Source: Azolla caroliniana
Lineage: Eukaryota > Polypodiophyta
Direction: 5' to 3'
DNA: 64,000 nucleotides
NCBI GenBank assembly: GCA_043228905.1
Contig: JBHGNT010000012.1
Coordinates: 4,526,001-4,590,000 of the forward strand
A model generated the notes under the pieces. It was not told where the DNA came from. It did not search any database and saw only the letters and a program-made list of their open reading frames with translations. Positions within the stretch are counted from its first letter, which is position 1. Each line of letters starts with the position of its first letter. Of this stretch, positions 1 to 12,054 are shown piece after piece. Made by a program: the position numbers and the translations under genes.

Positions 1-977
1 ATTGTCGGCATAGGAGATGTGTGGTTGATGACATCAACCGGATGCAAGTTGTTGTTGAAGGATGTCTGACACATTCTGGAGGTTCGGTTAAACCTAATAC
101 CAACCGGTCGGCTAGATGATGAAGGCTACACGGGTAGCATCCGGAATGGAGTCATGAAGTTTTACAAATGAAGCTTAATCGTGGCTCGAGCCTGGAAGAT
201 CAACACACTGTACTTGATGCATGCCCGGATATGCCAGAAGAAGTGAATGTGGCATCCAAAAAGGCCGGTGAGTTGTGGCACAAGAGGTTGTGCCACATGA
301 GCCAGAAAGGGATGAGAAGATTTGCCGAAGATAACCTCATTCCGGAGGTGAAAGACGTGTAGCTTGAGAAGTGCATTGATTGCTTAACCGGCAAGCAGAA
401 CCGAACCTCTTTCCAGTCAAGACCACCGATGAGACGGAATGCCCCGCTGAAACTTCTAAATACCGATGTATGTGAAGTGGACACGAAGTAACATGTTGGA
501 TTGTAGTACTTTGTGGCGTTCATAGACGACCACAGCCGAAAGCTGTGGGTCTCATCGTTGAAGACAAAGGACCAAGTATTATCCGTCTTCAAGGACATCC
601 ACATGAGAGTGGAAAGAGAAATAGGTCGGAAGCTGACGGAAGTTCAAGTAGAAAATGGAGAAGAATATCGGGGGCAGTTCGAGGAGTACTACCAGTTGAA
701 GGGAATCCGGCTCAAATTCACCATGCCGAAGACACCGGAGCTAAATGGATTGGCCAAAAGGATGAACCAGACTGTGATGGAGAGAGTCCGTAGCATGATG
801 GCACATGTTAAACTGCCAAAGACATTTTGGGTTGAGGCGCTAATGACAGTGACGTACGTGATAAACAGATCACCCTCCGCGCCCGTGGAGGGAGACTCAC
901 CGCGGAAAGTATGGACCGGTAAAGATGTGTCTTACCGGCATCTAAAGGTGTTCGGCTGTATCACTTATGTGCATGTT
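1..977 (+). pseudogene. copia A pol, first part: protease end, GAG-pre-integrase, integrase core
   Basis: Positions 1-170 translate into the end of a copia protease region. The stretch to 362 holds a GAG-pre-integrase domain with the typical ELWHKRLCHMSQKG motif. From about 513 the integrase core shows FIDDHSRKLW, then VENGEEY where family members have DNGGEY, and NGLAKRMNQT where the catalytic glutamate (NGxAER) is expected. Two of the catalytic acids therefore look substituted (D to E-N context and E to K), besides stops near 360 and 490. The reading frame breaks off at VHV (about 977), where a LINE copy begins, and resumes after 1878. No activity is expected. Confidence 0.82.
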
Positions 978-1870
978 TATTTTTTTTCTAGAAAGATTTC
1001 CTTCATTAGTATTAAGAAAAAATGTCGTAAGGCTACAAATGGTACAATTAGAGAGTGTTATATACATAAAGGATAATCAGGGGAAGGGCCAGGGATGATG
1101 ATATTTCCAGATAGGTCCTTGAGAGGAGACCATGAATAGAGGCAACTTCCTCCATAACTGCAGTAATTTTTACAACCTCCGAAGGGCCTGACATATTGTC
1201 ATATTGCCCATGCACTGCCACCAATAAGTTGTCCCATAAATCTAGCAATATATCTAAGAGAAGGGGAATTATAGAATCGTATCGTCTTTTACACCAATAC
1301 TTCCCTAAGTTCCATAATGTACCCGTGGATACTGTTTTCCATACATGGGTTGCACGTAATTGCTTTCGAGGTTGCTGAAAAGGGGAGATAGATATTAGAT
1401 GCCTATTGACGACTGTCTTAGCCTCTAGAGCATCATTTGCCTCATACAATAAGAGACTGGAATGGAGAAGCCCCCAAACTGTTCATCCCCAGGAGAATAG
1501 GCAACATAAATTAATTGTTAGGAATAAAGAAAGAACTTTATTCCATACTTGTTGGGCTATTGAACAAGACTAGAGAGCATGCTTGGTAGTTTCCTGCAAG
1601 TCACCACAATAACTACATTGTCTAAGAATGGGTGCCACGTTTCCTTTCAAAGATTGACCTACTGGTAGTGCTGCATGTAGTAAAAGCCATTTGAAGAGAG
1701 TGTATTTTGTTGGTTCCCTAAAAGACCAAATCCATTTCCAATAAGCCTTCAAGTGATTGCTTGATACACCCCACTTATTCCACTGCTTTTGAGCTGCAGG
1801 AGTTGGAATATTCTTAGACATGAGTAAGGTTCTACCAAATTTCACAATATACTAAAAGAACAGAAATTTT
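978..1870 (-). mobile_element. 5'-truncated LINE insertion with 8-bp TSD
   Basis: The copia integrase frame stops at 977 and continues seamlessly at 1879. The 8-mer TGCATGTT stands at both borders (970-977 and 1871-1878), a target-site duplication. The inserted DNA begins with a T-rich tract (poly-A tail read on the other strand), so the LINE lies on the minus strand with its 3' end at the left. The minus strand encodes the end of a plant LINE ORF2: a zf-RVT region with QCSYCGDLQETTKH around 1570-1660, preceded by a WIWSFREPTKY segment. The 5' truncation at 1870 is normal for target-primed reverse transcription. A second, longer copy of the same family lies at 61390-63420. Confidence 0.85.
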
Positions 1871-3905
1871 TGCATGTTGCAAAGGACAAGAGAGAAAAAT
1901 TGGATCCGAAGTCCCGACCATGCATATTCCTTGGATACAATGATGATGAGTTCAGTTATCGAGTGTGGGACATGGTCGACAGGAAGGTCTTCCGGAGTCG
2001 AGACATAATCTTCATGGAAGACAAGAACATTGCCGACTGGGAGTTGGAGAAGAAGATGATGGACTCTAGGCCAACCGATAGAGATCAGTTGAAGGATACA
2101 AGGTCCCATCCGGTCGGAAGTCAGATGACACTCGAAGAACCAGTCGGACTCAGACAAGAAACCAAACTAACCGAAGAAGAAGAAGAATTGGACACCCGAA
2201 TCGAACAAGCTCCTGAATTGGATTTGGACGAGGAACAAATGAAGGAACCAGTGGATGTGAACCAAGGAAGAAGATACCCTCTAAGAGAGAGAAGCCCCCC
2301 CCAAATATTTCCAGATGCAGAGCATGTGCTGCTGACCGACGAGGGGGAGCCGGAAAGCTTCGAAGAAGCAAAGAAAGACACCCACAACCGCAAGTGGTTA
2401 AGTGCCATACAGGATGAGATGGATCCCCTGCATGAAAACCACAGATATGAATTGATGGAGCTGCCAAAAGGAAAGAGAGCACTCCACAACAAGTGGGTGA
2501 ACTAGCATAAACCGGGAGACACTAGAAATCCATCAAGGTAAAAAGCCCGCATTGTGGTGAAGGGCTTCCAATAGAAAAAAGGAGTGGATTTTGATGAGAT
2601 CTTTTCCCCGGTAGTAAAGATGACATCCATCCGGACTGTGTTGAACAAAGCGGCAAGCATGGACCTTGAGGTAGAGCAACTAGACGGCAAGATAGCGTTC
2701 CTACACGAGGACCTCAAAGAAGAGATCTACATGCCACAGCTAGAAGGATTCATCAAGAAATGGAAGGAGCACTTGGTATGCCGGTTGAAGAAGAGCTTAT
2801 ACAGATTGAAGCAAGCTCCCTAGCAATGGTCTCGGAAGTTCGACTCCTTCATGACCGACCAAGGATACCACAAGACATAGGCCGACCACTGCGTATTTGT
2901 GAAGAAGTTCGAGAGAGGAGAGTTCTTGATACTATTGTTGTATGTGGATGACATGTTGATCGTCGGATGGGACCATATCAAAATAAAAATACTGAAGAAG
3001 GCTTTGAGCCGGTCATTCTCAATGAAAGATATGGGTCCCGCGAGACAGATCCTAGGGATGCACATAATCGGGGACCGGTCGAAGAAGCAGTTGTGGTTGT
3101 CATAGGAAAAGTACATGAGAAAGGTGCTTCAAAGGTTCAGCATGTCGGATGTTAAGCCCGTCGGGTCGACACTTCCGGCATACTACAAGCTGTCTAGAAA
3201 GCAAAGTCCGAAGAACAAGATGGAGAAGTTTGAGATGATGAAGATACCATATGCCTCCGTCGTCAGAAGCTTGATGTACACAATGGTGTGTACCCAGCCG
3301 GATATTGGATATGTTGTTGGAGTGGTCAGTCGGTTCAGGAGCAATCCGGGAAGAGAACATTGGACCATAATCAAGTGGATACTCCGGTACTTGAAAGGCA
3401 CCTCCAATATGTGCCTCCGATTCGACTCAGGAAAACCTCAACTTGAAGGATTCATGTATTCGGATATGTCGGCTCATGCAGACTTCTGGATATGTCATGA
3501 CAAAGGCAGGGGGGAGCCGTATCGTGGCAGTCGAGGCTACAGAAATCCGTTGCACTATCGACAACGGAGGCGGAGTACATGGCGGTCGTAGAAGCCAGTA
3601 AGGAGGTAATCTGGATGAAGGACTTCATCGGAGAGCCAAGAATCCGGCAGGAGGAATTCCGATTCTATTGCGTTAGTCAAAGTGTCATCCACCTTGCAAA
3701 GAACATGGTGTACCACTCCAGGATGAAACACATCCAGCGTAGATACCATTGGCTCTCGCAGAGAGTAGAAAATCAAGACTTCGCACTGTTGAAGTTCCAC
3801 ATGGAGGAGAACGGATCAGGCATGCTAACCAAGGTGCTAACAACTGACAAGCTGGACGCATGCAGGAGACGGATAAGATTGGCAAGACATCCCATGCCAA
3901 AGTAA
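1871..3905 (+). pseudogene. copia A pol, second part: integrase tail, linker, reverse transcriptase, RNase H
   Basis: After the LINE the frame continues with the integrase C-terminal motif (CIFLGYNDDEFSYRVWD) and the acidic linker ending RRYPLRERSPP. The reverse transcriptase follows, with stops at about 2503, 2537, 2573, 2821 and 2877. The catalytic motif YVDDM is intact near 2940-2954, and KKSLYRLKQAP precedes it. The RNase H/connection part shows GSLMYT-like VRSLMYTMVCTQPDIGY near 3270 and ends in HSRMKHIQRRYHWL and GMLTKVL (about 3710-3840), followed by the stop at 3903. Order and lengths fit Ty1/copia. The stops and at least one frameshift around 3510-3580 make it a pseudogene. Confidence 0.85.
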
Positions 3906-3915
3906 AAGGGGAGCT

Positions 3916-4286
3916 TGTTGGGAAATCGGTCCCTCCATATGAGATCCGGAAACCGGATCGGATGGATCCGATGTGAACCAGATCAGATGGATCCGATGTG
4001 AACCGGATCCAGGGACATATCTATAAATATGTTTTTCTATTGTAACCGCCGGTTGGCGAAGATACAAGGTTCGAGGTCGTTGCCTCTGAGTCTCACATTG
4101 TATCCTCTTCTTATAGTGATAGTTGGAGTTTGTGGGCTCCCGTGGTTTTTTTTCCCTATTAGGGTTTTTCACGTTAACATCTTGTGTCCTCTTTGTTGTC
4201 TGTGTAAGTGTATTAATCTCCATTTCTGTTTTGTTCTTCCACTGAGTGTTTAAGACTCGGTTGTGGCCGAGCACCATTTCCGCACA
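3916..4286 (+). repeat. 3' LTR of copia A (family-A LTR)
   Basis: It starts TGTTGGGAAATC directly after the purine tract and ends near CCGCACA. It shares with the copies at 20316, 27949, 39177 and 51257 the block TTGTAACCGCC..GGCGAAGA, the string GGGTTTTTCACGTTAACATC and the end region CTCGGTTGTGGCCGAGC. At about 371 bp it is the shortest copy. It has only two 22-bp GGATCCGATGTGAACC-type repeats and one of the three hairpins seen in the others. The exact 3' border (4275-4286) is uncertain. Confidence 0.75.
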
Positions 4287-5380
4287 TGACGTGGGATAGG
4301 TCTGTCTTTATTTCGTAAAAATTCTCATGAGTGACGTAGTGTACTCCGGATGTTGTGGACCGATTCATGAGGTAAACGACAATGTTTGTCGCTTTAGCCC
4401 AGTATGACTTATGAAGGTTCTTTTCATTCATCATTGCCCTAGCCACCTCTAATATGTGCCAATTTTTCCTTTCGATGACACTATTTTGTTGAGGTGTGTG
4501 TCGGCAAGTGAACTCTTGCTAGATTCCTTCTTGTCAAAGGTATGCAATGAAGACGTCGGAGAAGTATTATTTACCTCTTCTCGATCGTAGACATCTTACA
4601 TGTCTACGGTTGCCTTTTCGACATCCCTTTTGAACTTTTGGAAGTGTGAGAGCACTTCACTCTTTTTCCGCATAGGGAAGATCTAGGTGTCTCTAGAGAA
4701 GTCATCGATGAATGTGACATAATATCGGCATCCACCGAAGGTTGCTCTCTGGGCTGGTTCCCATACATCTAAATGTATTACATCGAAGACTCCTTTGCTT
4801 ATGTTTCTCTCCTTTGAGAATGATTGTCGATGTTGTTTGCTGAATACGGAAACTTCACATATACCTGGAATCTCCTTCTCGGTAAAGGTCGAGAGTCCGA
4901 TCACGACTCCTTTCGACTACATGCCCTTGAGCTTCTGGAGATTGATGTGGCTGATCCTTTTGGGCCATAGCTCTATGTCGACGTCAGTTCCTTGATGTTG
5001 AAGGTGTAGCTTGCAATCAACATATCGCTTTGTTGAATACTATTCAACTCTTGAAGGAATTGAAGTTTCCATTCAGTCATGTTGGCCGCGAAGATCTTTT
5101 TGAGGTTTCCCCATGCCTCCTTTGGGTTCTTAGCCTCTCGGATGTAGCTGAGCATGTGATCATGAATGCATGATGCAAGGCAATACAACACACAGTTTGC
5201 CGCTTGCTCCCATGTTGGATAGTCGATGCGTGTTGGATTGGGTTGCGTTCCTTGTGCTCCCTCCATATAACTGCAATAATCTTGGCCGACAGGGTATTGG
5301 TGCATTTTGTATTCCCAAGATACAAAGTTATTTCTACCTAGTTTTTTACTCAAGAGATAACTGCCCATCTGAGTATTCAT
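4287..5380 (-). pseudogene. copia element L: gag, pre-integrase and integrase remnants
   Basis: On the minus strand, 5380 down to 4973 encodes a gag N-terminus (start MNTQMGSYLLSKKLGRNN, then SWEYKMHQY and a UBN2-like region). 4904-4683 encodes the end of a pre-integrase domain and the start of integrase (HLDVWEP, YYVTFIDDFSR). 4446-4280 encodes integrase (KSYWAKATNIVVYLMNRS). The region between gag and integrase, which should hold the zinc knuckle and protease, is deleted. The left end stops abruptly where the family-A LTR begins, so copia A probably inserted into this older element, whose remainder would be left of the window. Its gag resembles that of the young copia at 43396. Confidence 0.75.
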
Positions 5381-5505
5381 GATGGTCGACTTGGTTGAAA
5401 CAAGTTTTCTTCACTATGATACGAACTGTGTGGGGTTGCTACTACAACGATAAGCCCATATACACACGGATGGGCTTGGATCAAGCTACCAATCGCTCTA
5501 ATACC

Positions 5506-5868
5506 TAGTAAAGAATCGGGTGTGATTCTATGCAATGGAAGGGGTGTGTGTGTGTGTGTGTGTATGAAAGAGAGAGAGAAAAGCACTGATAGATAGAAAA
5601 CTAGAAAATTGTATTAACAAGAAGAACAATGAAACAACAATTACAAAGAAGAGGAGAAGATGTTTATGTAGTCGTCTTCTCTCTATGTTCTCTCACTACA
5701 ACCACCTCTTGGGAAGGAAGTGAAAGACTTAACTCCCTAGTAACTATGTGTCATAGAACCTAACTTCTATGACACATTAGTTATGATACAAAGTGGTGGG
5801 GTTTTCACACACTTTGCTATTCCTAAGGTGTGTTCCCACACTGAGGAAGTTGAGTTTGATTCTCAACA
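5506..5868 (-). repeat. 5' LTR of copia L
   Basis: Read on the minus strand it starts TGTTGAGAATCAAACTC at 5868. It ends next to a degenerate primer-binding site GGTATTAGAGC (about 5495-5504), close to the plant copia site TGGTATCAGAGC. The gag start codon of copia L follows about 125 bp further on. Borders are approximate because the LTR 3' end is decayed. Confidence 0.6.
5544..5564. repeat. (GT)n microsatellite
   Basis: About ten GT dinucleotides followed by a short GA run, inside the LTR of copia L. Confidence 0.9.
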
Positions 5869-5929
5869 CTCTTCCCATCATGACTTTGAATCTAGGCATA
5901 GGCAGATCCATTCTCAAGCACTTTAGTCT

Positions 5930-6900
5930 CCATTTGTGGTACTGTGATATATGGTTAATCAAGAATGATTGATTACTACAGCAATTCTTGCACTATAAAT
6001 TGTTGCTCTAGCTCAACATCGCCAACATTTACTTGCACATTTAGGCAAGCCCCATGTAGCTCCTCGATGGCTCTCGTAGCCACTTATCTTTTACCCATGT
6101 CAATTGTTGATCGATCAATATCTCTTCCAATTATCGATGTCTTCATGGGGTTACAATTGTCACCTAGCCTAGTGCAACCTTGTAGAATGACTATCAACAT
6201 ATTCTTTTTCGACCTCACCCCCTTTAGTCGTGATAGCACTCATTAACACATTCATGGGTTTAGATCCTTCTATTTGGTGGATTGCCTCTTTCACTTCATA
6301 AAGTTTATGAAGATGTTGTGAAACGTCTTCACATTCCCCAAGATCTCTTGTAAGGCAATTTCCACCCAACTAACCAAAATTCATTCCCTAGACGTTGTAA
6401 TGGCAGCCCCCCCCTCTCTTTTTCCCTTTGATCTAGTAAAGAGCCCATACCTAGATCCTTTCTTCTTCTAGCCTCTCGAGAATCATGCTTCTTCAAAGGT
6501 TAGGTTCACTCGTCTAGTCCTTTTCTCTTCTTCTCGATCAAAACTTCATCATTTTGGCGAACGGTCTTTACAAGGCCCATTGTCTCATCCATACGTTCAT
6601 TCCATACTTTCTTCATTTGTAGTCATCCATCAGCTTCATCATCCTCTTCTTTTTCGAGTTTCCCCTTCCTAACATGCTCAAATTTGGCTCCGGCAGACTC
6701 CTTCACAAGGGCCTCGTCCTTGATTTTCAAAATAATTGGCCAAAATACTATTAGTAAACATATTGAAAGATTTGAGCCACTACTACAAAAGAGGGTAACA
6801 TCATGATTCATAGTCTTGATTTCTTTTTCTAGCATTTTCTTCTACTACATTATATTCATTTTCCCGTATACTAGCTTTTACAAATACTACTTACATTTGT
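5930..6900 (-). pseudogene. gypsy gag/protease remnant
   Basis: The minus strand at about 6070-5980 reads EELHGACLNVQVNVGDVE followed by a FIVQE motif. It matches in order the protease segment of the gypsy at 42460-42801 (KELQGACLNV, then IGEVEIDQHFFVQE). Further upstream (6369-6169 and 6835-6623) are charged, partly helical stretches of the kind that precede the protease in gag. Stops are frequent and no complete domain survives. The assignment rests on the protease similarity; the gag part is inference. Confidence 0.5.
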
Positions 6901-7663
6901 TGCATCAAGATGATCATAATGTGGTGGTGCAAGTTGATGAAGTCCTATAACTCAATATTAATGGAAATAAATGCCTTAGGGTTTTAATTGTATCAACCTT
7001 TAGTAGTAGTAATCTTTATAGAATTTGAGAATGTATGAACCCATGTCATAAATTCTAAGTGATATTAACATCCATAGTAAGGCACATAGCTTGTATTGGC
7101 TATTGTGTGCAACGTAGCACCTATAACATACATAGATTTTTTTTAATGCTCATAAAACAAATTTATGAGATATTAGTTGATTTGACATATGGGGAACATC
7201 CATAAAAAACGTGTGGCAATACTATCTTAATGTTGTCTTGGGGGCCACAGAAAACTCATACAAATATGACATGTGACAAATACTTCTAAAAACCATCTAA
7301 AATAGCCGTAAAGATTTTGGCTTGAAAAACATTGTAGAATATATGCTAAAGAAACTTTAGAATCGCCATGTGTCAAAACTATTTGTAATGAATGCAAAAA
7401 ATAAATAAAAAATATATAAGGTTGTTATCTTTCACCAAAGAAACCTACATGTTTTTTAGTAGGTTTTGAAAAATGAACTTATCTTATCAACAATCAAAAC
7501 ATATAACGTGGTGGCCAACATTATTTTGACTATTCTTGGGACAAGTGATTCATTGATTATATTAGAGATGATTATCAAGTACATTATAAATACATAATAA
7601 GCATGCCTTTAGGAACAAGAAGTAATATACTTCATGAATATGAAGTATGGAGTTCTTTCCATA
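6900..7663. other. AT-rich spacer downstream of the P450 gene
   Basis: No coding frame of note, no RNA gene and no clear terminal repeats were seen. The part next to 7663 will contain the 3' untranslated region of the P450 gene. Confidence 0.6.
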
Positions 7664-9404
7664 TTAGATGATGACCTTTTTCCTAGGTATGGCAATGAGA
7701 GGATCAACGCGACGAAGGATAATTCCACATTCATCGGACATGTCTAAAGTGCGTTTTCCTGGAGGGAGCACAAGCTCCCACTTGTCAAATGCATGAACTA
7801 GGTTTGCCATAGTGACCTCTACTAAGGGTACGGCAAGGTTCACACTTGGACACATCCTTCTCCCTGAACCAAATGGAAGGAGCTCAAAATGATGCCCCTT
7901 CACATCCATAGAACTATAAGCATCGGACAAGAACCTCTCGGGGAGAAACTTGTCTGGGTCATCCTTCCATGCTGTGGGATCACGCCCGATTGCCCACGCA
8001 TTTACAAAAAGCCTTGTCCCTTTTGGGATCGAATAGCCGCCCACGTCATGACAAACATCAAGTGACATGTGTGGCATCAACAAAGGTGCAGTAGGATGCA
8101 TGCGTAATGTTTCCTTAACGATGGCCCTAAGATATGGTAGCCTTGGGATGTGTGACTCTGTGACATGCCCTTCTTGCCCAACCACTGCATTGAGCTCATC
8201 TCGAAGCTTCCTTGCAATGCGCGGATTTGACAAAACTTCACACATCCCCCAATCTATCGCTGCACTTGTTGTGTCACTCCCGGCTGCAAATAACTCCTGC
8301 ACTAGGCATCAAGAAAGACATAAACCACACACACATTCATAACATGTTATAAAGTTATATATGTCTAATTTGGCTTTCATAGTCCACCTCATGTGTCTAC
8401 AACTTACAAGTTCTCTTAGGGAAGTAATGTTAGTGTCTTCAAGTTCCCGTAGGGTAGTAATGTTAGATATTCTCACTCACCATTATGGATGCTTTAATGA
8501 CCCCTTTGCTAAGTTTGTTTTCTCGCAACAAGAACATGTCTAGAATGTTTCCAGCCAATTCATTCCTAGACAGTAGATCCTTCTCGTGAGTGTCGATGAT
8601 GTGGTCCATGAAATCATCAAACGAAGACTTCCACTTCATCATTGATGCCTTTGTCTTGTTGTCGATAAAACTGAGAAAGGGTATGAATTCACCGACAAGG
8701 GGGGCACCGAGTAGCTTCGTGAATTCGTGGACGAGTTGTGTGAGGGTCAAATGTGTTGTTGGTACCATTGTGGTTGTCATTGTAGGCTTGACGAAAACAC
8801 TTTCGATTCTTCGACGGAGTATCATACGGCATATGATGTCCTCAACGAGGTTTCCAATGCAGGTGGTGAGATTGACGGGATCTCCGGACTCGCTTGCAGG
8901 GACTAGCCGAGTCTCGATTAGGCGACGGATCTCAGGCAAGATGATTTCAGATTGGAACTCTCCGATTCGGCGAGGGCTGAAGAGCTGGTTGATGTAGAGC
9001 TTTCGGGCCTCTTTCCATTCATCACTATAAGGGAGGAACGTGACCGCCTTAGCTCCGTGCTCCTCACCCATGAGGACCTTTGCATTAGTGAAGGGGGGTC
9101 GGCTTGCGAATGTCTTGTCGTGGGTATGGAGAAGTTTGTGGGCGATGGTTGGGCTGGAGACGATGACTACGGGTATGGACCCAAGTTGGAGGAAGAAAAT
9201 GGGCCCAAATTTCTTAGCAAGGATAGCAAAGTATCGGTGTCGGGTCGTACCCGCAATGATGAGGTTCAGAAGGTTGCCTAGAATGGGAGCAGGGAAAGGG
9301 CCGGGGGGAAGTTTGTATAATCTCCTCTTGACCCATGCATGTGCAACCCAAACCCCGACTAGGGTTATTGAAGAGATTAAGAAAATGTATGATAACGTAG
9401 TCAT
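7664..9404 (-). CDS. cytochrome P450, A-type (CYP71 clan), two exons
   Basis: A heme-thiolate monooxygenase, expected on the ER membrane with NADPH-P450 reductase. Exon 1 is 9404-8481 (308 codons) and exon 2 is 8296-7664. The 184-bp intron (8480-8297) has a good donor, ATG/GTGAGT, and an acceptor TGCAG, in phase 0. The 518-residue product has a hydrophobic N-terminal anchor (residues 4-24), the hinge LPPGP (32-36), the I-helix AGSDTTS (313-319), ETLR (370-373), PERF (427-430) and the heme loop FGSGRRMCPS (450-459). The heme loop is unusual: the glycine two residues after the cysteine ligand is serine (AGT, one base from GGT). The frame is otherwise open and the length normal, so the gene looks intact. 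Substrate and subfamily cannot be told from sequence alone. Confidence 0.93.
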
Positions 9405-9443
9405 GACTTCCCAATTGGATTCATAAGGACCATAGCCTAATCA

Positions 9444-9455
9444 CTATATATATAT
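9444..9455 (-). promoter_or_regulatory. candidate TATA box of the P450 gene
   Basis: CTATATATATAT lies 40-50 bp upstream of the P450 start codon on the minus strand. If used, the 5' untranslated leader would be very short, roughly 10-20 nt. No other TATA-like site was seen closer. Confidence 0.45.
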
Positions 9456-9459
9456 GAGC

Positions 9460-12040
9460 CCCGAAAACATGATGACATGACAATGGCGAGAGGGCATGTC
9501 GGTGAAAGTGTGGAATTAGTGTCGTAAATGAACGTAACCAACCCCCCTCGGTAATGCCTAATGTGTTTTTCAAGGTCATGTATGTGTATATATGATGCTA
9601 GTATGTTCACTAGTACAAAAACATGAAACACATTTTTAGTCGGTGATTGCACCATGTAAAACTCGTTCATTTTGGAAAATGAACCTCACATCTTATCGTT
9701 GTGAAGCCTTTACCTTTTTGTCAGTCCTTCCTTCCTTTTGATTTTCCATCATTATTGTTTTCTAGCTAACACATTGAGAAACCAATTTCCATGTGGGGCT
9801 CTTCTTCTTGATCATTCGTCCACATCTTTTATTTAACATATCTATGCATACTAAATTCTTGCTTGAAATCATGTGGTTATTAGATGGAACGACACTCTAA
9901 CTTATGTTGAATAGTGTATGCATACTAAATTCTTGCTTGTGGGGATATGTGATGATGGAGAATAATGATTGTGTGAGAGAGAGGGATTGATTTAAAGTAG
10001 TGCCTCACCATTGGTGGTATTTACTTGATGTTGATATCTGCTCACCTAATTACAAAACATATTGCTAATGAAATAACCTTGCCGATTCTCGCACCACCAC
10101 CATGCATATCCCTACCATCTTAATCATAATTATTTGTAAAATTCTGAATTAACTAGGGTCTCATTCAATGTCATACACTTGTCTTCTTTTTCTTGTTATT
10201 GGTTTAATGAAGTTACTAACAATCTTTGTATGATGTGTTTTGTCACATGATCATAAAACTTTAGCGCCAAATATCCATCAATGTGTGCATTTCTTGGATT
10301 TTGAAGGGCATTTTAGGGATTGGTATGTTTAATAGAACAAGATCAATTAATAGTTGTGTAGCTTAATCAAATGTTTTACTTAATATTAGTTAGCTAGTTT
10401 TAAAGACAAACATCTCTAATTGGGCATCTGAATTATAAAAGCTTTTGAAAGAACTTGAGCTTCCCAAAAGTCGAAACAACAATAATAATGACAAGGTTGA
10501 ACCATCAAAAGGTACATTCTATCTTACATAATGACTTATTCACCTTGTAATAATAGATACTAACAATATGTAGTAATCAAAACATGAGGAAAGCTTGAAA
10601 GATTGTTTAGATAAGTTGTTGCAATTTATACGCGTGTCAAAAATCATACCAAAATAATGAAAAGAATGTTGTACCATCTAATGGCACTTAAGAGTGTGAA
10701 TTCATCTTTACTGTTGATAAACTTAGCTTTATTTGCCGTAGGACCATCTTTGGCGAAATAGATATGTGAATATATATAACTATGGATCTATAGTGCAACA
10801 AAAAAGAGAGATAACTTCAAACCATATGATGTTATGTAACATCACTAGTATATCAATGTACGGAATCACAAGACTTTGGAGACATTATTCACTCATTTCA
10901 TGAGTCCATATCACTTGTCCAATTAAACATTACACAATCATGTGCATGTGTCCATTTGTATATTGAATTATAATGACCATACAATATTGGATAACTTAGT
11001 GCTACAATTTATTATTGATAAATATTAATGATTAATATGAAAACAATTTATTTTATAATCAATGTATTTCTTCTTAAGATTCTGTGAATGATATTATTTA
11101 ATCTAAAGCATAATCATATGATCGTGGCACAAACAAAAACTTCATGATCTTTTTGTTGTTTCAAGGTTGCTTTCCGTTATAAGGGCCTACAATGGTTGGA
11201 TTGGCAATGTCATCTTAAATAAATATTCGGAGATGAGAGAAACTAAAAAAAACAGACACGTACACGAATGCTTTCTTGTTTCAATGTTGCTTTCCATTAT
11301 AAAGGCCTATAATGGTTTGCTTGAAAAAAATGTAATGTCATCTTTAAATAACTATTCGGAGGTAATGAAAACTAAAAGACAGAAACGTACTAGAATGTTT
11401 TGTTTGTCAAGGTAATGTATGTAATGTTAAAAAAACCCAAGAAATTGAAGGTTGAAACAAACATTTGATACCTCATCCTCGCCTTCAATAAATCTCGTTG
11501 TACAATATTATGTTTATGTGATCAAGTAAACATTCAAGGATGTTACATGGGTCTTAGAATCTCATGGCATGGAGCATGCATCTTCATGTCTGTGAATCTT
11601 GTGCATTATGTACTCATAAAGTTTTTATCAATCACTTGAATGACAATTGATCAAATGACATACATTCATAGGTCATTCTAAACAAAATTTTAGCTGCAAG
11701 GTTGACATTAAATGCAATTTAAGTAATTCCTACAATGAGAAACCTAGTTGCAATATTCACACTAAATTTTGGCCCTGATTGTAGGTATTTTCCTCTTTGG
11801 TGATGCAAAAATAATGTCCATTCCACATTAAATCTAGACTTGGATTCATCCTAAACATTTGCTTGTCATTGTTGTGATGTTCTCAACAATAATGTTATTA
11901 AAACATAGTTTCTTGCACTTTTGGCTATAATATTCCTATAATAGACATAAGAAAGTTATTTGTTGTGAGGATATATTTGTGCAACATTTGTTTGGTTTAC
12001 AAAAGGCATCTTTACCACTTAATATTCCTTGTTTTCTAGG
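9460..12040. other. AT-rich intergenic DNA
   Basis: About 2.6 kb upstream of the P450 gene. No protein domain, RNA gene or recognisable LTR was found. The only structure noted is a two-copy tandem duplication at 11162-11410. Confidence 0.6.
11162..11410. repeat. two-copy tandem duplication, period about 121 bp
   Basis: The string TTGCTTTCC(G/A)TTATAA recurs at about 11168 and 11288, each followed by GGCCTA(C/T)AATGGTT, AATGTCATCTT and ACTAAAA in the same order. A short ORF spans both copies but resembles no known protein and is probably accidental. Confidence 0.75.
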
Positions 12041-12054
12041 AGACTAGAGAAGCG

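Larger units (their letters stand above)
1..4286 (+). mobile_element. Ty1/copia element, family A, 5' end outside window
   Basis: The window opens inside the protease/pre-integrase part of a copia polyprotein. It then runs through integrase, linker, reverse transcriptase and RNase H in copia order, a purine-rich tract (AAAAGGGGAGC, about 3904-3914) and a 3' LTR starting TGTTGGG at 3916. The element is decayed: several stops interrupt every domain and a LINE copy splits the integrase. Its 5' LTR and gag must lie left of the window. The same LTR family recurs as four further copies at 20316, 27949, 39177 and 51257, so this is the only copy here that still has coding sequence. Confidence 0.85.

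Noticed and set aside
11167-11415. 82-codon ORF across the 121-bp duplication as a small gene
   Set aside because: No start context, no similarity, and it exists only because both repeat copies are open in the same frame.
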